Source: Hermatobates lingyangjiaoensis (lineage: Eukaryota > Arthropoda > Insecta > Hemiptera > Hermatobatidae). Taken from it: DNA of 64,000 bases. The notes under the pieces were generated by a model. The model was not told the origin of the DNA. It ran no database searches and was given only the letters and a program-made list of their open reading frames with translations. Below are positions 33,719 to 43,284 of this stretch, piece by piece. The stretch is taken from positions 8,619,001 to 8,683,000 of the forward strand of contig JAPFBL010001617.1 of the NCBI GenBank assembly GCA_026182355.1, written 5' to 3'. Both the position numbers and the translations under genes were made by a program. How positions within the stretch are numbered: the first letter of the stretch is position 1; each line of letters starts with the position of its first letter.

Positions 33719-33744
33719 CAGAAAACAAATAACAGAAAGACAGC

Positions 33745-33870
33745 AAAATACTATACTGCGACTAAACATAATATCAAACTCGTTAAAAATCAACTGAGTT
33801 TTGTTTTATATAATGAGGCTGTACAAACATTTCAATTAATGCTGTATCATTTGTTTACATGTGACTTTAA
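33745..33870 (+). repeat. DR1 module a fragment
   Basis: aaacataatatcaaactcgt, taaaaatcaactga and tgctgtatcatttgttta match 11925-12005. Confidence 0.5.
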
Positions 33871-33874
33871 TCAT

Positions 33875-34985
33875 TTCAATGGCCGACCCCCCACAGTGGT
33901 CTACAGTTTTAGGTCAACCACAGGATCCTTGAGGATTCGGTCGACCCCCTACAAGAGGGAAAGTACCCGTTACCCCGGGATCAGGGGTTGCAATGATTTG
34001 ACTCCTCTGGGCCCCGTTTTGGGTGCTCCTGGATTAGTAAGTTAGAAAGAAGGGATTAAAACCCCTTGTTGACCAAACGCCACCTGGCAGTAAGGACTTG
34101 GTAGGAGGAGATCTTGTGTCGCTCTATGTTAGATTTAATGCTTGAACGGAGGGTCCCATTCACACCCATCCCGAGTTCCGTTAGAGCCTAAAAGAGAGCA
34201 ACTACCAGTGTTCCAGCCCAATTAGCTGAGATCGTGGTCCGTACCTACTGGTAAAGGCTGGGGTCTAGCTCCCCCGGATGCTAAGCAGGCATCCTCCCGA
34301 GAAGAGACTGCTCCTCACGCAACGACCCGAGGGTATACCCAACCTGGGTGAGAACCACAACCACTACGAGTCCGACCTCAAGGGCGGGCTGGAGAGAAAA
34401 ACTCTTCCAGACGCCCCCGCGACCCGTAGTACCGACTTATTTTAAGAGTTTCGGATCAAACTCCGGACCGAGGTCCTACTGAACCTGCTCAGCTGCAGGT
34501 AGGGTCAGTGGCCCTTATTGCCCCCGGTGATCTCACGTGTAAAGCCAATGCAGTTATGGTCTAGCTGCACGGCCCCGGGAGTGGCACTAATGTTGCCCCG
34601 GTTCAAGAACCTCGTGGAGTTTAAGCCATCCAGCCTATGGAAGAGACTGCATGGCCCCACTGCGGGCGGGTGGAGTGTCAGTTTGGAAGACCCACCACCG
34701 AAATAGTGCTGCACAAGGCTACCATTTTGACACTCTTTAAGAAAACCTTTTAAACTCTGAGAGGGGCTACCACCCCGTACCACCCAACGGGTGTCCAAGC
34801 TGTGCCGAAGCAGTTTAAGAATTCCCTCTGACTAAGTCAGGGACTAGGCTACTTGACCGTGCTTGGAGCAGCCTGCCCTGTACTGTTAGCTTGTGCTGTG
34901 CAGCCTACACAATTACCACCTCTGCGACGGGGACGCCAGTACTAGGTACATCCACCCCGAAGAGTGGTTAGAGACACTTAAATCA
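33875..34985. other. GC-rich island of unknown nature
   Basis: About 1.1 kb with abrupt edges that is far richer in G and C than anything else here, with many CpG and runs of C or G. It contains small hairpins such as tccctctgactaagtcaggga near 34826 and ggatgctaagcaggcatcc near 34275. Frames exist on both strands (33839-34045 plus, 34505-34798 minus, 34518-34706 plus) but none is recognisable and they overlap one another. Candidates are the structured 5' untranslated region of a non-LTR retrotransposon, another GC-rich element, or a horizontally acquired or contaminant segment. I cannot choose between them. It directly follows a DR1 fragment. Confidence 0.6.
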
Positions 34986-35479
34986 TTTAAGAAAAATGAA
35001 ATCATTGATTTGTAATGTTACTAAAATAATTATACTTAAGGTCTGAATCTCATGGAACGCACACACTCCGCGGCCGTAACTGCCATATTGAATATCCCCA
35101 ACCATTGCTGTGACTAAATGCAACTTCATATACTATATTCATTAATGACGTTCATAAATCACATAGAAAATTATCCCACATTTCTATGGTTTTAACTATA
35201 TAATTTTACCCTATTTAATAAATATTTGAACCATATTTAACAAAAACTTTACGCTATCAAAGGTGATTGGCTCACATTCAGAATCAAAGAGATCAAAGAT
35301 TTCTACCTCTTTTAGAGAGTCTGTATTTATCGCATGATGTCAAATACTGCTTCCTTTCATAGCATTTAGTTTTAAAAAATATGTAATAGATGTTCTATAT
35401 ATATTTTTAAATTTTCATTTTGATGAAGGGAAAAACACTTCAGAAAAATATTTCAGTGAAAAAAAGTGAAAATATAGTA
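34986..35479. other. AT-rich stretch, nothing recognised
   Basis: Contains a small GC patch at 35060-35090 (acgcacacactccgcggccg); otherwise nothing. Confidence 0.4.
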
Positions 35480-36240
35480 TGCTTTACAAATGTAAGTACA
35501 GTAGGAATTTTTAAACTAAATTTGAACCGGTTGTTACTGCCACCAACTGAAAGGTAGTACTAGTAAGCATTACCCTTATTCTAATAAATGGCCTTCTGCA
35601 TACCCATGCTTATAATAACCATCATTATATAGAGTATTCAATCAGTGATCCACTACTTATCACTAGAATAGGAGCGATAGCTCTGCTCTCTGCGAACAGC
35701 TTTGAGTGTTTACAACAGTAGTGGATTCAATATTTACTCTTTACTAATATTGCCGTAAGCTATTCTTTAGTTTGTGGGTGAGTCTATCTATATATTAGTA
35801 ACATACATCGATTTAAAGGCGGCTATCATGAGTTCCTTCCACATACAAGAATCAAGGCATTAAACTTCGTCAGAAAAATATCAGAAAGATCTATGAAAAC
35901 ATGTCAGGTTCTTCAAATCACCGAAGAAGTAACTTCAAATTACTATCCGTTCTGTAATAAAGAACGAAAGAGTACATTTTCCGTAAATAAATATAACCCA
36001 AAGTCAATGGGTTTCATAAACACACCAAGAACTATATTTCACATTAAGTTTTGTTCAAGTTTGCAACATAAAGTTTCATTGGAACACTTTGTTAAATATA
36101 AGAAAAAGCATAAAAAAATATGCTTGAATTGTGATGACTTTTTACTCATTAAAATATTTCAAATTTTTTTATCGAACCTCTAAATATAAATTATTTCACT
36201 TTATTGTCTTAAAAAATTACAATGATTTTTTGACAATGTA
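35480..36240 (+). repeat. DR1, copy 4 (modules b and c)
   Basis: In order: gtcgtt... ggttgttactgccacca, ctgcatacccatgcttataa, ataggagcgatagctctgct, tatattagtaacatacatcg, gagttccttccacatac, gtaataaagaacgaaagagt, cccaaagtcaatgggttcat and acaccaagaactatatttc. Same order as copy 1. The 96-codon frame at 35893-36183 lies wholly in this repeat and has no coding character. Confidence 0.6.
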
Positions 36241-36648
36241 AATATTGTAAGCAATATCTATCAATAAAAAAACCATAGATTATATCGAGTACTTCTTTAA
36301 GCCAAGTTGTAAAATGAATACAGTTTTTTCAATGTTTAATTATTTTTGGTTTTAATATAAACTATAATTATGTAATTGTGAAAATATGCAATGTTGCCAA
36401 TTCATATAAAATAAATTATCATTTTAAAAAAATGTTAATGGAACACAGTCAAAATTCTGTTAAATAAAACAAAATTATTATTTAAAGTTAATTCAAAAAA
36501 TTTCAAATCAGAGAAACCAGTCCCATATCTACTTAACAGAACTTGTCAAGTAAATGAAGTGTAAATAGTTAAGCACCATCTTTATGTACGTATAGTTATC
36601 CAGAAAACTATATTACGTTGTTACAGCACGATACAGAAAAATGTAAGT
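36241..36648. other. AT-rich stretch, nothing recognised
   Basis: No gene or repeat matched. Confidence 0.4.
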
Positions 36649-37077
36649 TTACTTGTGAGGGATGAATTGAACATGAGTTTTTAATCTTGGACACTCATTT
36701 TTGTAGGTATAATATTTTCTTCGTGAAGCCCAGTAAGATAGTAAAGATATATCAACGGGATAGATAGATAGATAGCTTTGGTTGCCAAGTGGAATTGGTG
36801 AAGGGAGTTCAGCGATAAATAAAACAGTCCTGGAGGGGGTTGGGTCCAAAGAGTGGAGAATGTAGATAGAGGCTGGATAGTCGGGCGCAACCCTGAGCAC
36901 CACACCCAGCCCAGTTGTCGTGTCAGTCATGATTAGCAGGATATTACGAAAGTCCCCGACCTCTCCGAGGTCAAAACGTTGAATAAGAACGTACTGAAAT
37001 AATCTTGTCCATGCGCCGTTCACCTTACAAGCCGCACCAGTAAACTTCTTCCTTCTTGCTTCCCAATCCGGCTTCAC
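36649..37077 (-). CDS. Unrecognised 142-codon protein-like frame
   Basis: The second-longest frame of the window, on the minus strand, in a segment (36770-37090) clearly less AT-rich than its surroundings. The N-terminal part (KPDWEARRKKFTGAACKVNG, then LFQYVLIQRFDLGEVGDFRN) looks coding; it may extend upstream in frame through NGRQ to a stop. The 5'-most start is GTG, so the true start, if any, lies upstream or in another exon. Possible splice-like boundaries (AAG|GTGAAC, GTGCTCAG|G) are present. The C-terminal half after about residue 65 may be a transposon-derived or untranslated stretch, with a short (GATA) run near 36763-36775. No family recognised. Confidence 0.3.
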   Translation of the reverse strand: MKPDWEARRKKFTGAACKVNGAWTRLFQYVLIQRFDLGEVGDFRNILLIMTDTTTGLGVVLRVAPDYPASIYILHSLDPTPSRTVLFIAELPSPIPLGNQSYLSIYPVDISLLSYWASRRKYYTYKNECPRLKTHVQFIPHK

Positions 37078-37384
37078 CTGTCTCCCATTTACACGCTGCC
37101 TAATTTATTCTAATAAGAACGCATTCATTGCCAACAAATCTTACAGTAAATCAAATATTTCTAGCTGCAATGAAATATTGCGTAACTGGTTATAACACCT
37201 CATTCTTAATACAGCTTTTGAATTACAAGTATTTCCTTTATTGGTCTCCATTATGACAGAGATTAGTTAATCTCTAAATCAAATTAATTTATTGAACTAA
37301 TCAAAACATTATGATTCTTTGATAGTTTAAACAAAACAAAAACACTATTTCCCAAATGCAAGCAATTAAAGGTTTTTTTATTTA

Positions 37385-38040
37385 ATTATTTTTTAAAAAT
37401 AGTGATCATAAAAAAATCTATCTTCAGATTTTAACAAATTTACATGTTTTGAAGTCCCCAAAGTCCTTTTTTACGTTTTTTTGATGATGTATGTATGTGT
37501 GAGATCGGTAGGGTGTGTATCCAAAAGTATGTGAGCACGCTGCAGCTCACACTGCTTGATGGATCAAATTCGTATTTTACCATAAAAGTGGGTTATTTAG
37601 TGTAGATAGAGACTATTTTTTGAGAGTCATATTGCATGAAGAAGACATTTATTTTGCCAAAAAGTGTTTTTAGAGAACATTTTTTTCTCTTAAAACACAA
37701 ATTACAAAGTCATGAAATTTGGACATTATCATAAGGATAACAGATTACTAAAAATTAAAATAACATGTATCATACAAAAAACTCTCAAATTACTAATATA
37801 CTAAAAAGTTTTTTTTAATAAAATAAAAAAATGTCCTATGATGGAAAATGAAGACTTGTAGAAAACCAGCCATATGTTTTAATGAATCAAAATTAAATTA
37901 CCTAATCTAAAAATAGCACCTATGTCAGGAAAGGCTCAATACCATTTTGGCAAAATTACATAGGCAAAAGTGGATGTTATTATCATATATCTTATGATTT
38001 CACAAAATGTTTTTTTAACGCTAAAAGACTAATTACTTTC
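37385..38040 (-). repeat. DR1 module E, reverse copy 4
   Basis: acatgttttgaagtccccaa, gatgatgtatgtatgtgtga, gtgagcacgctgcagctcac, gatggatcaaattcgtattt, agtgtagatagagact and tgccaaaaagtgttttta, followed by a second ttaatgaatcaaaatta block at 37878, as in copy 2. Confidence 0.65.
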
Positions 38041-38279
38041 AAATTTTACAAAATAATTAAACCCATTAATTATTCGTCAACACACCGGGGTTTCACGCAC
38101 ACTGCAGCTACTAGGTGACCAACCACCAGCTACTCGCCAAGCCAACAGCCAGTCACCGCACAGTATTCAGATCAGCAACACCTAAGATATGTATATGAGA
38201 CAAAATGCCGTAGGGGAAAAATCAAAATAAAGAAAAATAAGCTCTGAGACCTTCTAAACTATCTCGTCAGAGAGCTACT

Positions 38280-38283
<4 letters not shown>
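38041..38283. other. Unassigned; possible PLE end before (TA)n
   Basis: 38080-38180 is C-rich (gctactcgccaagccaacag). On the minus strand at 38240-38275 CTGACGAGA ... TCTCAGAG resembles the first half of a PLE terminal motif, but the GAAA part is missing. Confidence 0.25.
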
Positions 38284-38353
<70 letters not shown>

Positions 38354-38355
38354 TA
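38284..38355. repeat. (TA)n microsatellite
   Basis: One of the longest AT tracts in the window. Confidence 0.95.
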
Positions 38356-39189
38356 AAATGTGGATAAGGGTTTCGACAGATGAGGGAATAAATTCATTTA
38401 TATGTGGAATAGTCAAAAACTTATTTACATGTTTATGGTTTTACTCCTTCCTTTTCAATAATTCATCTCAACAATATTGTCATTGTTGAACTACGTATTG
38501 AGGTGTTCAAACAATACTGTTTGTTTCCCTGTTAATATTAGATATACTGTGTGAATATAATTTTGTCCCCCTGTTAAGTTGTGATATACTTAGATTTTTT
38601 CCTTGGAAGTATTTTGAGTGGTCTAACTTGGATGTATCTTCTCACAGTTACACTGCCACCTCGAATCACTCCCCGGTTTCTTTATTACCAAAACCAACTT
38701 TCCAATCTGAATTTGAGTTATTTTAGTAACGGAATATAATAGAAATGTATTACATTATGATAATCTGCATTTTTTTCCTGCCCAATGAGCCTGAAAAGTT
38801 GAATAATCTAAGCTAAACAGGATACAAACTAAATATTTGTGCAGTGAGTGATATCTTTACTGATTTCTCCAAAAGACAGAACCACAGTTCTTCTTTTATG
38901 GTGATAAGATTTCACTTAGTATATCAAACCATATTTTAACCATACATATGTCACTCATTTTCTTGCACAGATTTCATTCTCTTTAGATGGTAAAAAAAAT
39001 TAAAGTTGTCAAATTTACTCTTTCCAATTCCCCACAAAGAAAATTGAAATTCCCCATCATTATTTAAATGATTTGTATGACTATGTTCATTTATAATTTT
39101 ATAAACCATATTAATTCTGTGAGTATTCGTATTGTAGCATCGTTTTTAGAAAATCAAATATTTATAGAATCTATATAGCCTGTCTGAAT
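38356..39189. other. AT-rich stretch, nothing recognised
   Basis: No gene or matched repeat. Confidence 0.45.
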
Positions 39190-39805
39190 CTAATGGGTTA
39201 TTTGATGACCAAATGAATTAGTTGTTTAGGAAGTCCTCAAAATTCTAGTCATGTCCGAATAGAACCTTTAAAATACAAATAGTACATCTGGTTTGTGGAG
39301 TTACTCATGACAAATATTTGGAGGGCTCACACTCCCACAGGAAATTAAAGTGTTGCCATATGTCATCAGGTTCTCCAGGTGGAAATACCCGAGTCCGTTT
39401 CTCATTATTGCCAGATTCCTGTTGAGACTGGTTACTAATGAAGCCTCTGTCGTCCATTTCCAGTATCCGTAAATACTGAGAGGACGAGAGCCCTTTACCT
39501 TTCCTGGCAGGACGACAGAAGCTTCATTATTTAGAAACCAGTCTCAACAGGAATTGGCAATAATAAAGAACGGACCCGGCTATCACCACGCAGAGAAGCT
39601 GATGTCACATAGCAACACTTTGATTTCCTGAGGTAGTGTAAGCCCTCGAAATATTTATCATGTTGATAAAAGTAACTTCACGAACGAGATGTACTAAGCA
39701 CGTACCGTTTATTAGAGCCGGAAAGGAATGAAACTTTAAGGGTCTCCTACTCCACCCCAAAACAAATAATTCATTCATAATTCATTTGGTCATTAAATAG
39801 CCATT
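39190..39805. mobile_element. 0.6-kb foldback element
   Basis: Imperfect inverted repeat with arms of about 260-300 bp: 39190-39453 and 39505-39805. Outer ends gttatttgatgaccaaatga and tcatttggtcattaaatagc; inner parts gattcctgttgagactggtt and aaccagtctcaacaggaatt. The 50-nt centre (ccatttccagtatccgtaaa, then ctgagaggacgagagccc) is unique. The right end abuts a short (TA)n at 39808-39832. It has no frame; it resembles a foldback transposon or an inverted duplicate of an unknown element. Confidence 0.8.
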
Positions 39806-39899
39806 ATATAAATATATATATATATATATATAGAAAAACAATAATAAAATCTAAAACTAATTGTAAAATGTTTGCGCATAATAAAAAATAGTTATAAAA

Positions 39900-40330
39900 T
39901 ATATAAAAAATCTGGAGTGGCCTACACTCTACTTTACTATAAGTAAGACCATGTCAAATTGGTTAAGAAAATATTAACTTTTGTGTCTTCAAAAGCTTTC
40001 GCATTCAGTCATAAGTCAAAGTTATTACAGTACCATAATTGCCCTTTGGTTAATGTAATTTAGAAAAAATTCCTTATATAATGCCCTTTTTTTTTAGTTA
40101 TAATTTCATTTTGATCCTCCAAACGGTATGGCTTGTATCCTCCTCACAAACTTTCCCCCTAACTAGCTAACTTGGTTTCCGTTATATTCATATTTTTATA
40201 AAAATCTGTAGTTTACGTTTTTTAAAAAAAAAAGTGATATCTTTTTTGAGACTTTTTTACATGTAAACCTGAGTGCAAGAATTTTCAACAAAATACTCCT
40301 CGATCCAAACAGGTGTTATTACCTATTACC
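39900..40330 (+). repeat. DR1, copy 5 (fragments of a and E)
   Basis: Module a: tctggagtggcctacactct, actttactataagtaagacc at 39911-39955. E-like: cattttgatcctccaaacgg, tatggcttgtatcctcctca at 40108-40150 and the gagacttttttacat stretch. The middle modules are missing. Confidence 0.55.
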
Positions 40331-40963
40331 TACACATTCTCTACAACTGTACGAGTGTTTTTATGTAAATATTAATACAAGATAATATTAAACTGGATAT
40401 CTGTTAGCAGTTGTCACAGTTAAATTTTGAGTAAAATATAAATATTATTTCATTAAAGCTGTCGACTGGTTTCACGGTTTAATGATCATTATGAAAATTA
40501 ATGATTACAAATATATAAACGTAAAGTTTAAAAATTGTATAACTATTACAATATTACAAAAAAAACTTATATAATTCTTATAACTCTATACCACATGTCT
40601 TATTTATAGCATGTTTGATTCTATAATATCTATAACACATTCTATAACATCTTCGTTAGTCACATACGACAAACTGCATGAATAAAACACGTTATCTCAT
40701 ATAAAATTGATTATGGAGTTTAGTCACACTTTCTAATTACTGAAACTTGACAACCTTAATATTTTGGTTATAATCCCTCAATTTGTAATGTAAATGATTT
40801 AAAATAAAAAAAAACCTAGAAAAGCATAGCTGGTGTTAAATGATACTAAAATATTTTCTGTCTGACATAACCAAGTATTATGGTTCCCTAAACTTTCATG
40901 GAAAATGTTAAAAAAATTCAAACAGTTTGAACGGATAACTGGCCATCTTTGATCATGTCGTCC
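40331..40963. other. AT-rich stretch, nothing recognised
   Basis: No gene or matched repeat. Confidence 0.4.
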
Positions 40964-40971
40964 CTCTAGAG

Positions 40972-41997
40972 CAGTGTTTTTCAAAGTGGTCCGTACCGCG
41001 TTTAAGAAGTGTAAGGGGGCGTTGAACAAATTGTATTTATTACAATTACTATTCTATATATTACATGACGAATAGATTATTTGAGAAGAGAATACTAGAA
41101 CATTTGAAAGACTTTATACCTACAATAAACAACAATAATAATAATATTCAATTCCTCTCGCACTTCGTGAAACATTTAGTCTTAGAAAAACATGGTTTCG
41201 ATCTAACTAAGAACGTTGATAACCTCTATTTAAATTACAAAATTCATGAGATTGTGGCCTTGGAGGCCTTTGAAATTAATAAATTCATTCGTTTCAATTC
41301 CTCCTTATGTCTACTAAATGAGCTGATCCCTGGTTGCCCTAAATGTTTAAAATTATTATATGTGAGAGGAAAATAGTGAAAATAGAGAGGAGAATAGTGA
41401 AAGAGTGATGATCTCTTGGCATGCAGAACAGATATTGCATATTTAATTGATTTATTCTGTGTAGTCAATGATTTACATTTGCAATTACAAGGTGACGATA
41501 TAAGTCTCATTAAGGCAAAATCTAAAATTTATAATTTCATAGAATAATTTCTTTAGAGCAAACATTCGTCGTCGGAATTTTTCTAATTTTCTAACTCTTA
41601 AACCAATGATACTTCTATAGGAGATGACTATCCCTTGATTTATTGTGATCATTTGAAAACTCTGTAGAACATAATTGAAAAATACCAACACCTTATAAAT
41701 ATGGAAATCCCGGACTGGGTGCTAAATCCATATACTTATTAGTTTGTGCAGGTGACACTAATCTTGTAATTCAAGAAGACAGAACGACTTTGAATTGAAA
41801 CCCCTCTTCAAAAATCGTACGCGGATTTTTTGGTTATAGAAATAAATTCCTGAAAGATATCCAAATTTGTGGGAAGCAATTAAACTTTATTTCTTTGCTT
41901 TCTTTGCAAAAATATAAAATTTAATTCTTTAGGGGACGGTGGCAAATCAAATAGTGTCATAAGGAGGCGAGGGTAAAAAAAAGTTTGAGAAACACTA
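40972..41997 (+). mobile_element. hAT transposon, degenerate, with 8-bp target duplications
   Basis: The left end CAGTGTTTTTCAAAGTGG and the right end, read inward on the minus strand, TAGTGTTTCTCAAACTTT are the typical hAT termini. They are flanked by CTCTAGAG (40964-40971) and CTCTACAG (41998-42005), an 8-bp duplication with one mismatch and the nTnTAnAn pattern preferred by hAT transposases. Length about 1.03 kb against 2.5-4 kb for autonomous members, so it is a deleted copy. Confidence 0.9.
41065..41940 (+). pseudogene. hAT transposase remnant (ZBED5/SCAND3-like type)
   Basis: Broken plus-strand frames inside the hAT. Around 41425-41540 a frame reads AYLIDLFCVVNDLHLQLQGD, then IKAKSKIYNF, matching the L-N-D-L-N-L-x-L-Q-G landmark in the RNase-H-like half of this transposase type. 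After several stops, 41698-41920 gives MEIPDWVLNPY and, shifted by stops, FWLQK, then PERYPNLWEAIKLYFFAF, matching the I-P-D-W-x-x-N-P-F and P-x-x-Y-P-x-L-W segments before the C-terminal dimerisation region. The S-x-Y-x-x-E-x-x-F-S block is missing at the right end. The 103-codon frame 41065-41376 precedes these in the same direction; I do not recognise it, but its place fits the middle of the transposase. Several stops make it non-functional. Confidence 0.7.
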
Positions 41998-42005
41998 CTC
42001 TACAG

Positions 42006-42849
42006 TGACCATCTTAAATAGAGTTAATGTTTGAAATATAGAAGCCCTCGTATTTAGTATCAGTTTTCTGGCTTTTTTCTTTCTGTCTCAATAAACAGAG
42101 TAGCTTTCCTCAAACACCTACAAGTTAATTATTATTTCATAAATCTAACTTTCCAATGTTTTACCTCTCACCACCATCTTTCATCGTCAATTTCTAACTC
42201 TTCAAGTCTCACTAATTTCCACTATCCTGCACAACTTAGTTCCAGGACAATATATTTTTACATCTTTCAATATATATAGTCATTATGAAAATATTTTTGT
42301 GAAATGGAAATACCTAAATAAATAAATGGAATACCTAAATAAATGGAAATAGGGACAAATCCTAGCCAAGAACTCCGAAAACACCCTTCCTATAAGATAT
42401 CCCCCAGAAATATGAACCATACGTGATGACTCAAAGGATACTAACCCATATTTTTAAAGAAACAGAAGTAAATTAAACAAAAGTAAAATGATTAAACAGA
42501 ACATAAAACAAAACAATTAAATATTAATCTAAGGAATAGAAATGAGAAATTCATATTCATTTCTACTCCTTTACATAAATTGAAAGCATAAACTTTCAAA
42601 TCCAAACACATATTTCCTCATAATGTAATCAGTCATAATACATATCTAAATAAGAGTTTAATATATTGCACCTATAAGTAAGTGTACAAGTATTTAAATA
42701 TAACTTAACAACTCTCAATTTTTTTAGTAGTTTACATGTTTGCATTTAACTTTTCTTAATCTATAACAGATTATTATTACATGTTACAACAGCTCAATTT
42801 GGCAATGCAACAGATTGAGTAAATGCAGTCAGAACATTGAAATGCGCTG
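42006..42849. other. AT-rich stretch, nothing recognised
   Basis: A local duplication of taaataaatggaaata-type words is at 42305-42350. No gene. Confidence 0.4.
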
Positions 42850-42910
42850 ATGGACATGTGTGACGTGACTCGTGGGGAAATGCTTGAAAGCAGTCCTGGT
42901 GGAATGCCCA
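42850..42910 (+). CDS. Possible short first coding exon
   Basis: An ATG at 42850 opens a 20-codon frame, MDMCDVTRGEMLESSPGGMP, and is interrupted in phase 1 by A|GTAAGAG, a near-consensus 5' splice site, at 42911. The stretch 42780-42910 is less AT-rich than both sides and carries several CpG. Upstream, in the same frame, stops occur, so this would be an initial exon with 5' UTR. No family recognised. Short length makes chance a serious alternative. Confidence 0.25.
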
Positions 42911-42911
42911 G

Positions 42912-43284
42912 TAAGAGTCTGAAACATTTTCTTATTCATAAATGCGAATAAAATAATTACACAATATAACTGTAGTAACTAATTGAATATTTAATTTTAT
43001 AGTAATGATATGTTTAGTACATTAGTTATTTGTGTTCTTCTTCCACAAAACAACAAATTGTTTTATATTTTTTTAACGCATCTTGTATAATTCTTCAACT
43101 TAGCTCTATTAATCTGATATTCTTAGAAGTAAATTACAACTCAGAATAATGCATAAGTGGAGGATGATTGCTTTTAACGGATAGGTTTTATTTGCTTTCA
43201 TTAGCCTGTAGCGTGCCACAAATTTTTAGAAACACACCCACCTCCTGCCCATCCTCCTACTTACATACAATCATCATTAAAGAA
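42912..43284. other. AT-rich stretch, nothing recognised
   Basis: A C-rich patch, aaacacacccacctcctgcc, at 43230 is the only notable feature. Confidence 0.4.

Larger units (their letters stand above)
32640..33720 (+). mobile_element. Penelope-like element 1, 5'-truncated
   Basis: Coding part 32715-33204 followed by a 0.5-kb 3' region that ends in a PLE terminal motif (33565-33599: ctaaagatgatgtacaaata, then catggaaatgtcgg) and a (TA)n tract at 33658-33716. The 5' limit coincides with a perfect 28-bp inverted repeat (32640-32667 and 32686-32713). Confidence 0.85.

Noticed and set aside
34505..34798. 97-codon minus frame in the GC-rich island
   Set aside because: Overlaps a plus frame in the same DNA; GC-rich DNA has few stops by chance. 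No recognisable motif.
33875..34985. rRNA gene fragment
   Set aside because: GC content and hairpins first suggested rRNA, but I could not find any conserved rRNA word on either strand.
42780..42849. Longer exon from the AG at 42770
   Set aside because: All three frames between that AG and 42850 contain stops, so only the short ATG-started version is kept as a possibility.
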